A stretch of DNA of 64,000 nt from Rothia nasimurium (lineage in GTDB: Bacteria; Actinomycetota; Actinomycetes; Actinomycetales; Micrococcaceae). Below the pieces are notes generated by a model that ran no database searches, was not told where the DNA came from, and worked only from the letters and a program-made list of their open reading frames with translations. Positions within the stretch are counted from its first letter, which is position 1, and every line of letters begins with the position of its first letter. This document shows, piece after piece, positions 1 through 9,900 of this stretch. The translations under genes and the position numbers were made by a program. The stretch is from NCBI RefSeq assembly GCF_004569295.1, contig NZ_SPQC01000009.1:1-64000 (forward strand), in the 5' to 3' direction.

Positions 1-197
1 CCTACGTTGAGGGCCTGCGCCAGCTGATCGCCGAACGCGTCGCCTCCACCGCCCCCGCCCAGGACGCCGACGGCGTACAAGCAGCCCGCCAGTCCGTCTG
101 CGGCGGAAACGGCTGGTTCGACGCCTGCAACCCCGACTGCTGCAAGTCCCAGCGCCCCGGCTCCGACAAGCCGGTGATTGCTGACTACAAGGGCTAG
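1..197 (+). CDS. Ferrochelatase, C-terminal end (partial)
   Basis: Only the last 64 codons are in the window, ending TAG at 195-197. The peptide starts YVEGLRQLIAERV, as in the last helix of ferrochelatases. It ends with a cysteine-rich stretch, SVCGGNGWFDACNPDCC, compatible with the [2Fe-2S] ligands known at the C-terminus of actinobacterial coproporphyrin ferrochelatases. The hem operon begins 73 bases downstream on the same strand, which supports a heme-pathway role (iron insertion into the porphyrin). The short fragment rules out a firm call. Confidence 0.6.
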   Translation, partial: YVEGLRQLIAERVASTAPAQDADGVQAARQSVCGGNGWFDACNPDCCKSQRPGSDKPVIADYKG

Positions 198-270
198 TAC
201 GCTGGACTGGTAGGCGGCAGGGGACGGCGGCTTAAACATCTCAGATAAAGATTGCACGAAAGGACGCTCA

Positions 271-1278
271 TTGGCAGCTCGAACATTTACCGTAGGTACG
301 CGCGGGTCGGCTCTTGCGACCACTCAGACCGGCTGGGCTGTTCAGCGTATGCGGGAGGTGACCGGCATTGAGCTAGAGACCGTCACCGTCAAAACTGAGG
401 GCGACGTGCTCACCGGCCCCCTGTCTCAGCTGGGTGGTACTGGTGTTTTTGCTGCGACCCTGCGCGCCCGCCTGCTCGATGGGGGAGTGGATGTGGCCGT
501 CCATTCCCTGAAAGACCTGCCCAGCGCGCTCTGCCCGGGGCTGACCGTCGCTGCCACCCCGGAGCGGGAGGACCCCCGCGACGCCCTGTGCGCCCGTGAC
601 GGTCTGACCCTCGACACCCTGCCTGCTGGTGCCCGGGTGGGCACGGGGTCGCCGCGTCGAGCCGCCCAGCTGCTGGCTATCCGTCCTGACCTCACCATCG
701 TTGATATCCGCGGTAATGTGGGTACCCGCCTGGCCCGTGTGGCTGGTAATGAGCACTACGGGGTGGGCGCCCACGGCCTGCACGGTGAGAAGAAGCTCGG
801 CGCTATCACCGGTGATTGCGATGCGGTTGTGCTGGCTGCTGCCGGTCTGCACCGCCTGGGCCTTGCTGAGACCATCACCGAGTACCTGGGAGTTGACAGG
901 GTTGTGCCCGCTCCCGGCCAGGGGGCCCTCGCTATCGAAATTCGTACCGAGGATACCGGCGAGCAAACAGAGCTGGGGCAGGCTGTAGCCGCTGTCAACC
1001 ACACCGAGACCCAGCTGGCTGTGACCGCTGAGCGTGCCCTGCTCCGCCGCCTTGAAGCGGGTTGCGCCGCCCCCATTGGGGCTTACGCCCTGGTGAACGC
1101 TGGCCAGCTCGTCCTTAACATCGCTGTGGCTAACCCCGACGGCACCGAGCTGCTGCGGCACACCGTGCAGACAGAAACCCTGTCGGCAGAAGCCGCCGCC
1201 TTCCTCGGCACCCAGGCTGCCGATGACCTGCTGGGTATGGGCGCTGCCGCTCTCGCTGGTCTTGAAGGCGGTGCTTAG
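271..1278 (+). CDS. hemC: Hydroxymethylbilane synthase (porphobilinogen deaminase)
   Basis: Polymerises four porphobilinogens into hydroxymethylbilane in the cytoplasm. The 335-residue protein shows the family N-terminus (FTVGTRGSALA), the VHSLKDLP motif, the GTGSPRR substrate-binding arginines and the cofactor-attachment site EAGCAAPIG, with the dipyrromethane cysteine at residue 265. The start is TTG at 271, preceded by GAAAGGA at 258-264. It lies 5 bases before hemD, so the two are co-transcribed. Length is normal for the family. Confidence 0.96.
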   Translation: MAARTFTVGTRGSALATTQTGWAVQRMREVTGIELETVTVKTEGDVLTGPLSQLGGTGVFAATLRARLLDGGVDVAVHSLKDLPSALCPGLTVAATPEREDPRDALCARDGLTLDTLPAGARVGTGSPRRAAQLLAIRPDLTIVDIRGNVGTRLARVAGNEHYGVGAHGLHGEKKLGAITGDCDAVVLAAAGLHRLGLAETITEYLGVDRVVPAPGQGALAIEIRTEDTGEQTELGQAVAAVNHTETQLAVTAERALLRRLEAGCAAPIGAYALVNAGQLVLNIAVANPDGTELLRHTVQTETLSAEAAAFLGTQAADDLLGMGAAALAGLEGGA

Positions 1279-1283
1279 GAGCC

Positions 1284-2105
1284 ATGACTACCTATCTCAT
1301 CACCCGCACCCCGGCTAAGGCCGCCGCGCTGACCAGCGCTCTTCTGGAGCAGGACGCCGAAGCTCAGCTGCTCTACGCCCCCATTCTTGACCCCGTGGGC
1401 ACCGAACCAGAAGACTGGGAAGAGGTTGCCTTCGCCCTGATTCGCGGGGAGTTCTCCTGGGTTACCTTCACCTCGGTCAACGGGGTACTGGGCCTAGACG
1501 CCCTGGCACAGAGGCTGGGCCAAAGCCTGGTCGAACTGTTAGGTGCTGCCCAGATTGCAGCCGTCGGTCGGGTTGCCGAGGCAGCCCTGGTTGAGCGGGG
1601 CCTGCTGGTCGACTTCGTGCCCGAAACCCAGTCAGCAGCCGGAATGGTCGACGAATGGCTCATTGACGAAGAATGGGATAACCCCATGGACGAAACTATC
1701 TTGGCCGTCCAGGGAACCACAGCTTCACCGACCCTCGAAGAAGGGCTCACCGACTACGGCCACACCGTCGCCACCCTGCCGGTCTACGACATGCTGCCCT
1801 ACCCAGCAGCGAACCCCCTTACCGGGCAGAACCCCGCTGAGACCGATGCTCCGTCAGGTTCCGCGCTCACCCTGGGCGAGGCCGTCACCGCGCTCGCTAC
1901 CACCGACGTCCTGATTGCGACCTCGCCCCTGCTGTTGCAGACCCTAGCGGACGCCGCCGGCAGCGCCCTGCCCCCCACCGTTGCCATCGGGGCCAGCACC
2001 GAAGCTGCCGCCCGCAACCTACCCGAGCAGCAGCGTCCTGCCACCATCACTGTGGCGGCAAGCCCCGCCGCCGCAGACCTGGCAGCAGCCGCCCTCGCCC
2101 TCTAA
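1284..2105 (+). CDS. hemD: Uroporphyrinogen-III synthase
   Basis: Closes and isomerises hydroxymethylbilane to uroporphyrinogen III. The 273-residue protein has the two-lobed HemD layout, with a FTSVNGV motif in the first half and an IATSPLLLQTL stretch in the second. HemD sequences are poorly conserved, so the position directly between hemC and hemB is an important part of the evidence. The start ATG at 1284 is preceded by AGGAG at 1278-1282, overlapping the hemC stop. Confidence 0.9.
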   Translation: MTTYLITRTPAKAAALTSALLEQDAEAQLLYAPILDPVGTEPEDWEEVAFALIRGEFSWVTFTSVNGVLGLDALAQRLGQSLVELLGAAQIAAVGRVAEAALVERGLLVDFVPETQSAAGMVDEWLIDEEWDNPMDETILAVQGTTASPTLEEGLTDYGHTVATLPVYDMLPYPAANPLTGQNPAETDAPSGSALTLGEAVTALATTDVLIATSPLLLQTLADAAGSALPPTVAIGASTEAAARNLPEQQRPATITVAASPAAADLAAAALAL

Positions 2106-2137
2106 GCTAAAAAGACACCTACCCGTCAAGGAAGACC

Positions 2138-3145
2138 ATGTTTGAACCCTCAGCCCTCCCGGTGCGTCCCCGCCGCCTGCGCACCACCGGCCCCATGCGG
2201 GCCCTGACCGCCGAAACCGCCCTGACCCCGGCTAAACTGGTGCAGGTGCTCTTCGTGCGCGACGGAATTGAGGAGCCCGTTGCCATCGAATCCATGCCAG
2301 GCCAGTACCAGCACACCCTGGAGACCGTCATCGGCGAAGTACAAAAAGCCGTGGACGCCGGCGTGCGCTGCATCGACCTCTTCGGTGTGCCGCGCGATGA
2401 AGATAAGGACGCAGCCGGTTCAGCAGCCTGGGCTGAGGATGGTATTCTCAACCGGGCTATCCGTGCTGTGCGCCAGCACTTCGGCGACTCTGTGGTCGTC
2501 ATGGCAGATACCTGCCTCGACGAATTCACCGACCACGGACACTGCGGCCCGCTGGTCGAAGACGCCTTCGGTAACACCGTCGTTGATAATGACGCCGCCG
2601 TGGAGTCCTACTGCAAGATGGCGGTTTCCCAGGCGCGCGCCGGTGCCCACACCGTCAGCCCCTCCGGCATGATGGACGGCCAAATCGCCGCCATGCGCAC
2701 CGCCCTCGACGAAGCCGGCTTCACCGACGTTTCTATCTTGGCCTACTCCGCCAAATACGCTTCGGCCTTCTTCGGCCCCTTCCGCGATGCGGTGGGCTCC
2801 ACCTTCACCGGCGACCGCAAAACCTACCAGCAGGACCCCGCCAACCGCCGGGAATCCCTCTACGAAGTCCAGCTCGATATCGAGCAGGGCGCCGACATGG
2901 TCATGGTCAAACCCGCTACCGCCTACCTGGACATCGTGCGCGAGGTTGCTGACTTCTCGCCCGTCCCCGTGGCTGCCTACCATGTCTCCGGTGAATACGC
3001 CATGATTGAAGCCGCTGCCGCCGCCGGCTGGATTGACCGCAAGGCCGTAGCCCTCGAAGCCCTCATGGGCATCCGTCGGGCAGGCGCCTCCATCATCCTG
3101 ACCTACTACGCCACCGAAGCCGCCACCTGGCTCAACGAAAGGTAA
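2138..3145 (+). CDS. hemB: Delta-aminolevulinic acid dehydratase (porphobilinogen synthase)
   Basis: Condenses two 5-aminolevulinates to porphobilinogen. The 335-residue protein carries the metal site [14 protein letters not shown] (Cys126, Asp128, Cys136), the catalytic lysine in [15 protein letters not shown] and the Schiff-base Lys258 in [11 protein letters not shown]. Where the classical zinc site has three cysteines, the middle ligand here is Asp. The ATG follows AAGGAAGA. The hemL start lies 4 bases after the stop, so translation is probably coupled. Confidence 0.96.
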   Translation: MFEPSALPVRPRRLRTTGPMRALTAETALTPAKLVQVLFVRDGIEEPVAIESMPGQYQHTLETVIGEVQKAVDAGVRCIDLFGVPRDEDKDAAGSAAWAEDGILNRAIRAVRQHFGDSVVVMADTCLDEFTDHGHCGPLVEDAFGNTVVDNDAAVESYCKMAVSQARAGAHTVSPSGMMDGQIAAMRTALDEAGFTDVSILAYSAKYASAFFGPFRDAVGSTFTGDRKTYQQDPANRRESLYEVQLDIEQGADMVMVKPATAYLDIVREVADFSPVPVAAYHVSGEYAMIEAAAAAGWIDRKAVALEALMGIRRAGASIILTYYATEAATWLNER

Positions 3146-3149
3146 CCCC

Positions 3150-4475
3150 TTGACCGTCTCAGAAGACCTCTTTGCCCGCTCCGCCCGCGTCATTCCCGGC
3201 GGCGTCAACTCACCCGTGCGCGCCTTCAACTCCGTTGGTGGCACCCCCGCCTTCATGGTGGAAGCCTCCGGCCCCTACCTGACCGACGCGGACGGCCACA
3301 ACTACGTCGACCTGGTCTGCTCCTGGGGCCCGGCCCTGCTCGGACACAAGCACACCGGCGTCATCGAAGCCGTGCACGCAGCGGTTGAACATGGCCTCTC
3401 CTTCGGCGCCTCAACCGCCGCCGAAACCGAACTGGCTGAACTCGTGGTTGACCGCATCAACGCCGTAGCCCCTGGAACCATCGACCAGATCCGCATGGTC
3501 TCAACCGGCACCGAAGCAACCATGACCGCCATCCGCCTGGCCCGCGGCTACACCGGCCGCGACAAGATCATTAAGTTCGCCGGTTGCTACCACGGCCACG
3601 TCGACGCCCTACTCTCAGAAGCCGGCTCCGGCGTCGCCACACTCGCCCTGCCCGGCTCGGCAGGTGTCACCGCCGCTACCGCCGCCGAAACTATCGTTCT
3701 TCCCTATAACGACGAGGACGCCGTCCGCGCAGCTTTTGCCGCCAACCCCGGCGAAATTGCCGCCATCATCACCGAAGCAGCTCCCTGCAACATGGGCGTT
3801 GTGACCCCTGCTGAGGGCTTCAATGCCTTCCTGCGCGAGATTACCCGTGAACAGGGTGCCCTCATGATTTTCGACGAGGTGCTGACCGGCTTCCGCGTCT
3901 CGTCCGCAGGTTACTGGGGCTACTCCGCCCCCGCAGAAGGTAACTGGGCCCCCGATATCTTCACCTTCGGCAAGGTAATCGGAGGCGGCATGCCCATGGC
4001 CGCCCTGGGCGGCAAACGAGAGATCATGGAATACCTGGCTCCGCTGGGCCCCGTCTACCAGGCAGGTACCCTCTCCGGTAACCCCATCGCCATGGCCGCC
4101 GGTCTGGCCACCCTCAAAGCCGCTGACGCCACCGTCTACGAAACCATTGACGCCCGCTCAGCCCAGCTGCAGGCAGCCCTGGTTGAAGCCTTCAACGCCG
4201 CCGGGGTCAACCACTCTATCCAGACCGCAGGCAACCTCTTCTCCGTTGCCTTTGGCACTGCTGACAAGGGCGTGCACAACTACGAAGACATCAAGGCATC
4301 AGAAACATACCGCTACAATGCCTTCTTCCACTCCATGCTGAACTCCGGCATCTACCTGCCGCCCAGCGCCTTCGAGGCATGGTTCCTTTCAGCAGCCCAC
4401 GATGACGCCGCCATGGACCGAATCATCGCGGCCCTGCCCGACGCCGCGCGAGCAGCGGCAGAGGCGACAGCCTAG
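3150..4475 (+). CDS. hemL: Glutamate-1-semialdehyde 2,1-aminomutase
   Basis: PLP enzyme that makes 5-aminolevulinate from glutamate-1-semialdehyde (C5 pathway), feeding HemB just upstream. The 441-residue protein has the N-terminal [14 protein letters not shown] signature, the [13 protein letters not shown]-phosphate region and the PLP lysine (Lys275) in [12 protein letters not shown], followed by [10 protein letters not shown]. The start is TTG at 3150, with a GAAAGG site that overlaps the hemB stop. It is the last gene of the operon. Confidence 0.95.
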   Translation: MTVSEDLFARSARVIPGGVNSPVRAFNSVGGTPAFMVEASGPYLTDADGHNYVDLVCSWGPALLGHKHTGVIEAVHAAVEHGLSFGASTAAETELAELVVDRINAVAPGTIDQIRMVSTGTEATMTAIRLARGYTGRDKIIKFAGCYHGHVDALLSEAGSGVATLALPGSAGVTAATAAETIVLPYNDEDAVRAAFAANPGEIAAIITEAAPCNMGVVTPAEGFNAFLREITREQGALMIFDEVLTGFRVSSAGYWGYSAPAEGNWAPDIFTFGKVIGGGMPMAALGGKREIMEYLAPLGPVYQAGTLSGNPIAMAAGLATLKAADATVYETIDARSAQLQAALVEAFNAAGVNHSIQTAGNLFSVAFGTADKGVHNYEDIKASETYRYNAFFHSMLNSGIYLPPSAFEAWFLSAAHDDAAMDRIIAALPDAARAAAEATA

Positions 4476-4490
4476 AATAAAACCCTATGC

Positions 4491-4594
4491 ACAAGCGCGC
4501 TGCACTGACTTTCGCCAACTAACCTTCTCGCTGGCTCGCAAGCGATTCATGCCAGACCTAGCCAGTTGGCTACCGGCCAGTGCACCGCGCTTGT
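4491..4594. repeat. Nested inverted-repeat element after hemL
   Basis: Three nested pairs of arms lie between hemL and the convergent exporter gene. The outer arms are 4491-4507 and 4578-4594 (ACAAGCGCG...TGCACTG, 17 bases with one mismatch). The middle arms are GCCAACT 4514-4520 and AGTTGGC 4564-4570. The inner arms are CTGGC 4530-4534 and GCCAG 4551-4555. There is no T-run, so a plain Rho-independent terminator is unlikely. It may be a REP-like or MITE-like element, or a processing or termination structure for two convergent transcripts. Confidence 0.6.
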
Positions 4595-4624
4595 GTTCAT
4601 GTGGGAACTCAGGAGCTCTAACGG

Positions 4625-5962
4625 CTATCTCATGTGCCCCTGCGGCAGGGACGCCAGGTTTTGGGTATCGCGGTCGTAGAGCCAGTTCTTGTCCATGAGC
4701 AGACGGGATAGGGCCAGACCCATTCCTAGAGCAGCGAAGATGAGCAGGACCTGCACGAAGCTGGCCAGGGCCTCATTGACATCGCCGTTAGAGAAGTGGG
4801 CCATGGACATGTAAAACATGACACCGGGAACCATGGTGACGGTAGCTGGCACCGCCAGGGAGATACGGGAAACCCTGCGGGCGTGGAGGGGAGCGACGAT
4901 TTCTGAGAGTACCCCGGCGGTAAAAACGGCCAGAGCAATGGCAAGGTGGGGCGCCCACCCGGCTTCTACCAGCCAGATACGTCCTGGGTTTACGATTGCG
5001 GCGATTGCCCCTGCCCAGGCGCAGGAGAGGGGAGTAGCTGAGAAGAGCATGGCGAAGCCGAAGGCAGCGGTGAAGGAGGCCAGCATCTGAAGAATTAGGA
5101 GCAGCCAGAAGCCCAGGTGCGGGGCTGGGGCCTGCTCTAGCGGCAGGCTAAATACCAGGGAGATGAGCCAGACCGAGAAGGACGCACTACCCAGGAGCAG
5201 GGCAACATAGGTGAGACGGGAAATGCCGGAGGAGAAGTCCATGCGGGCTATTTCTAGCATGCCGGTGACCAGGGGGAAGCCCGGTACCAGGTAGAGAATT
5301 GAGGATATAAAGCCCACCAGGTGGTTATCCGCGATGAGGCCGGGGGCGATAAGCGCCGACATGACCCCCACGTAGATACCGGCTGAGAGCAGGCCGCAGA
5401 GCATCCAGACTGCCATATGGTTGAGACCCCGGTGGGCGAGGGTGGAGCGTAGGAGCTGGCCGGCGAAGGCTGCGACGAGAACGACTGAGCATTCAATGAC
5501 TCCGCCCCGGTTGAGGAAGGCGAAGGCCGCACAGGCTAGGGCGGCAGCGAGAGCTAGGAGCCAGGGGGCGTAGAGGGGCTTTTCTTTCTCAATGCGGGTG
5601 AGCGTTGCGTCGGCTAGAGCTGGGTCGATGCGCTCGGGCAGGGATGAGACGAAGTCGCTGAGCAGGTCGATTTTGTAGGCGGAGATTCCCTTGACGCGGG
5701 TTTCTGCAATTTCGGTGCGGAAGTTGCCTCCGGAGTAGGCGGTGGTGGAGAGTTCGGTGAAGTGTACCTGGGCGTGGTGTTCTTCAAGCCCTACGGCTTT
5801 GGCCAGGCGGGACATGGAGGTTTTGACGCGGTAGGCGCTGGCTCCAGATTTCATGAGGAGCAGGCCTAGCTTGAGGACGACCGCTGACTGGGCTACCAGT
5901 TCTTTGTGCTGGTTGCGGGTGGAGCCGAGGTAGATGCTGTTGGTGGGTGCGGGCTCGTTCAC
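4625..5962 (-). CDS. Threonine/serine exporter family protein (ThrE-like)
   Basis: A 445-residue integral membrane protein. The soluble N-terminal part (about residues 20-150) has the ThrE/DUF1212 signatures LLMKSGASAYRV, HFTELSTTA and RVKGISAYKIDLL. About ten hydrophobic helices follow, matching the DUF1212 plus DUF3815 fusion of ThrE amino-acid exporters such as that of Corynebacterium. The start is GTG at 5962 with AAGGA upstream. It is a single gene, convergent with hemL. Substrate specificity cannot be read from the sequence. Confidence 0.82.
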   Translation of the reverse strand: MNEPAPTNSIYLGSTRNQHKELVAQSAVVLKLGLLLMKSGASAYRVKTSMSRLAKAVGLEEHHAQVHFTELSTTAYSGGNFRTEIAETRVKGISAYKIDLLSDFVSSLPERIDPALADATLTRIEKEKPLYAPWLLALAAALACAAFAFLNRGGVIECSVVLVAAFAGQLLRSTLAHRGLNHMAVWMLCGLLSAGIYVGVMSALIAPGLIADNHLVGFISSILYLVPGFPLVTGMLEIARMDFSSGISRLTYVALLLGSASFSVWLISLVFSLPLEQAPAPHLGFWLLLILQMLASFTAAFGFAMLFSATPLSCAWAGAIAAIVNPGRIWLVEAGWAPHLAIALAVFTAGVLSEIVAPLHARRVSRISLAVPATVTMVPGVMFYMSMAHFSNGDVNEALASFVQVLLIFAALGMGLALSRLLMDKNWLYDRDTQNLASLPQGHMR

Positions 5963-6106
5963 GGTCGTCCTTGCGGTTGTGGGGTATCTGCTTCTTTAAA
6001 TCTAGTAGAGGGAGAGCAGAAAAGGACGTCGGTGGGCAAGGGGACGGTGCTCAAGGCACCTACCTGCCTACCGGCATCCTGACGGAGCGTTCACGCTACC
6101 TGAACC

Positions 6107-6793
6107 TTAGTCGGTGCGCACCGGCCAGGCGCCGCTGACATCCGCCTGCTTGCCAATGCGGTTGAAGTAGTCCTGCAGCTCGGCTGCCTGCTCAGCTGCC
6201 CAGGTAATCTGCTGCTCATGCAGGGCTGTAGCAGGCTGTTCGATCTCTTCGTATTCAAAGCTCATAGCCGTCAGTAGGCGCTCAGCTGCTAGGGCGTCGT
6301 CCTTCGAGGTGTGGGCGTTTTCCAGCTCCACGCTGTACTCATTCGCCAGCACTTCCAGGGTACGCTTGCCCTTCTTAAACTTGTGCACATGCTTATTGAT
6401 GACCAGGGGATCAAGCACGGGATAGCAGGTCAGCGGCGGGTACCCGTAGCGGGCCAGCTCAAAATGCAGCACCGAGAAATCGTAGGCAGCGTTAAAGGCG
6501 ATGACGGGAACGCCATCGGCAAAGAGACCGCCTAGAGCCATAGCCACCTCGTAGGCCACCTGCTGGGCAGGCTTGCCGTGCTCGCGGGCGTACTCGGTGG
6601 TGATACCGTGAATAGCGGAGGCCTGCTCAGGAATCTCAACCCCGGGGTCAGCCAGCCATTCCCCGGCGCGTAAAACCTCGCCGTCCGGAGAAACCAAGAC
6701 CAAAGAAGCCGTGACGATGCGGGCGGTCTTAGGGTCGATACCGGTTGTCTCAAGGTCGAAAGTGGCGCGGGGAAGCTTGGTCCATGAAGTCAT
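6107..6793 (-). CDS. DnaQ-like 3'-5' exonuclease
   Basis: A 228-residue DEDDh exonuclease. Exo I is FDLETTGIDP, Exo II is IAFNAAYDFSVLHFE and Exo III is HTSKDDALAA. The ASAIHGIT segment is typical of polymerase III epsilon-type domains. No polymerase or helicase domain is attached, so it is a stand-alone exonuclease, probably for proofreading or repair. It is divergent from adnA, and the shared 140-base region contains an inverted repeat. Confidence 0.85.
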   Translation of the reverse strand: MTSWTKLPRATFDLETTGIDPKTARIVTASLVLVSPDGEVLRAGEWLADPGVEIPEQASAIHGITTEYAREHGKPAQQVAYEVAMALGGLFADGVPVIAFNAAYDFSVLHFELARYGYPPLTCYPVLDPLVINKHVHKFKKGKRTLEVLANEYSVELENAHTSKDDALAAERLLTAMSFEYEEIEQPATALHEQQITWAAEQAAELQDYFNRIGKQADVSGAWPVRTD

Positions 6794-6814
6794 ACCTTCG
6801 ATAGTAGCGACAGA

Positions 6815-6844
6815 ACCTGCCCCACAAAAATATTTGGGGCAGGT
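6815..6844. promoter_or_regulatory. Inverted repeat between exonuclease gene and adnA
   Basis: Perfect 10-base arms, ACCTGCCCCA (6815-6824) and TGGGGCAGGT (6835-6844), enclose an AT-only core apart from its first C. It sits between two divergent DNA-repair genes, so an operator is more likely than a terminator. No known SOS-box match was seen. Confidence 0.45.
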
Positions 6845-6933
6845 GGCGCCCAGGCTCTTAAAATGTCAGCCACCTATGATGAACTTGGAATACAGTGAGA
6901 ACCTCGACCACGACAAAAGATGGGGAGTGCACG

Positions 6934-9900
6934 GTGACACACGAGCAACTAGAGACTCAGGGCGCTACCTTGCTTCTGGGCGCGCCCGGCAGCGGCAAAA
7001 CCCAGGCCCTGCTAGAAGTAGCTACCGGATTCATTGAGCAGGGTAAAGACCCTGCCCGCCTGCTGGTGCTTACCCCCTCACGCGTCAGTGCAACCAGGTT
7101 CCGAGAAGCGCTCTCAGCCCGCATCACCGCAACAGTCTCAACCGCCCCTGTACGCGCCTGGCAGGCTTACGCCTTTGACCTGCTGCGACGAGCCCATATC
7201 GAGGGTTATCTACCCCACCTGGACTTCACCCCCAAGCTCCTTTCGGGTCCCGAGCAGGACGTCCTGATTAAAGAACTCCTCGACGGCCACCGCAGTGGCG
7301 AAGGGTTCAGCATTATCTGGCCCGATGACCTCCGTGAAGCCCTTGAAACCCGCGGTTTCCGCCACGAGGTGCGAGACTTCTTCGACCGCATGGCCGAATA
7401 CGACCTCACAGCCTCAGCAGTTGCAGACCTAGCGCAGCGCTTCGATCGCCCCGAATGGCGGGCCCTGGCCAAGCTCTACACCGAATACCGCCAGGTGCGC
7501 TCCCTCCGCGCCCCGCATGCCTTCGACCCCGCAGCCCTTATCCACGAGGCCACCAAGACCCTGCTAACCCACCCTGATGTGCTGAGTGCAGAACGCGCCC
7601 GCTTTGACCTGGTGCTCATTGATGATGTGCAAGAACTCACCCCTTCCATCTACCGGCTGCTGGCTGTTCTGACCGGCAGGTCAGCAGAGTATCTGCGTGC
7701 CACAGCCAGTAACTCGCTGGCCTCTGACACCGAAGCCGAATCCGCAGACCTGGACGGTCTTCTTGCCTCAGGCCCGGTAGTGGTCATGACCTGCTGCACC
7801 GATACGGTCGTGCAGGGCTTCCGCGGAGCCAGCCCCCAGTTGGCAGCCAACCTCCCCGACATCTTCCCCTCTCTCGTTACAGAAGAGCTCACCACGAGCT
7901 GGCGCATGGCTCCTGTTATCGCCGAGCGTTGGGCAGAACTGGCCTCCCGCCTACCGCTTGTGCCCCGGGCAGCCCACCGGCGCGTCCTTGCCCGCGCTTC
8001 TCAGGAGCCCAGCGAAAAGGCCCTCCTACCGGTCGGGGATGACGGCGCCCTGCTAAACCCCGCAAAAGCAGCAGAACCAGACCCCGAGGTGCTGGGCCTG
8101 GTTGTAGCAACCCCCCAGCAGGAAAACCAGCTGCTAGCCCAAATGATTCTTGAAGACCACCTTTACCGGGGCAGGGCCTACCAGCGTAGCGCTATTATCG
8201 TGCGAAACGGCTCAGACGTCACCCGACTGAAACGAGCACTTAGCAATCTGGGTGTTCCCGTACAAACAGCAGCTTCTATTACCCCCGTGCGCGATGAACC
8301 TGCCGCCCGCCCCTTCCTCGATGCTCTGGGGCTAATCCTGCACACCCGGCGCCTACGGGGTGCAGAGCAGGCTACGAGCTCTCAGGGCACAGAGACAGAG
8401 CCTTCAACTACCCAGCAAGTAAACACCTGGGGCCTGGGCGCTGATACTGCGGTTTCCCTGCTGACCTCCCGCTTGGGCGGGGCCTCGACCATGGACGTGC
8501 GTCGTTTACGCCAGCGTCTCCGCGCCGAAGAACTGCGAGCCGGGGGCACTCGCGACAGCGATGCCCTCCTGGTTGAAGCCCTCATCAACCCCCAATTACT
8601 GCCCACCGGCGAAAGCAGCGCAGCTGCCCGCCGCCTGGGCCGGGTACTCACCGCAGGCGATAAAGCCCTCGACCAGCCCGGCGCTACCGCCGAAACCGTC
8701 CTCTGGGCACTCTGGGAGGCCTCAGAACTTGCACCCCTCTGGAAAGCCCAGTCCCTCTCAGGCGGTGCAGGAGCCGACCGAGCCGGGCGAGACATCGACG
8801 CCATGATAGGCCTGTTTGAGGCAGCCGAACGTTACACCGACCAGATGCCGGGAGCCACCGCCGAACAGTTCTTGGCCTACATCGATGCCCAAGACCTACC
8901 CATGGATACCCTGGCAGAGCGCACCAACCACCGCGACGCCGTAGAAATCATGACCCCCGCTCTCGCCGCAGGGCGTGAATGGGACACTGTCTACATCGCG
9001 GGCCTGCAAGATAGCACCTGGCCGAACACCACCGTCCGCGGCTCCCTACTGGGAACCCTCGACCTCGTGGACGCAGCTACCGGGCGCTTGGACGCAAACG
9101 GACGCAATAACGGTAGGGGAGTAGCTCCCGGCTATTCGCTTCTTGAACGCTTACGCTCTAACCGTTTCGACGAGTTCCGTATGTTCGCCACAGCAACCTC
9201 CCGAGCCCGCTCCCGGGTAGTATGCACCGCTGTGTCTTCTGCTGACCAGGCCCCCAGCGAGCTGCTCGATATCTTTGCCCCGGCCCCCGGTGGCGAGCGA
9301 CCCCTTACCGAGGTTCGGCGCCCCATGACCCTGCGCTCGCTGGTTGCTGAACTGCGCCAGTGGTCAGAAGCCCAGCACATTTCACCGGCGAAAGCCGATG
9401 CCGCTGCCCGCCTACTGGGGCGGCTCGCCGACCCTGAGCAGACCTCCGGGCTGAACTTACCGGGTGCCCACCCCCGCTCCTGGTGGGGGCTGCTGCCCCT
9501 GTCCTCACAGGCCCCGGCCTTTGAAGGGGATGGGCCAGTTCCGGTATCGCCGTCTCAGATTGAAAAGATTCACCGCTCGCCCCTGGACTGGTTTGTGGCT
9601 GCCTCCCGTGCTGAAGCTGCCACCGACGCATCGCGGTCGCTGGGCACTCTCATCCACGCCATTTGCGAAGATATGCCCGAAGGGAACGGAACCGACCTGC
9701 GCGACGAGCTCCACCGCCGCCTACCCCAGCTAGGGCTGCCCGACACCTGGGAGAGCCAGAAGATGGTGGAGCGGGCCGAGGGCATGCTCGAGAAGTTTGC
9801 CGACTACGTGCGAGACCTCAAGGGCAAAGGACGCTCCCTGGTGGGTGTCGAGGGTTCCTTTAGTGTGCTGGTGCCCGGCCCCGCCAAGGACGCCCTGCTG

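Noticed and set aside
373-1161. Long minus-strand frame opposite hemC
   Set aside because: High-GC shadow frame. The plus-strand frame encodes a complete HemC with the catalytic cysteine.
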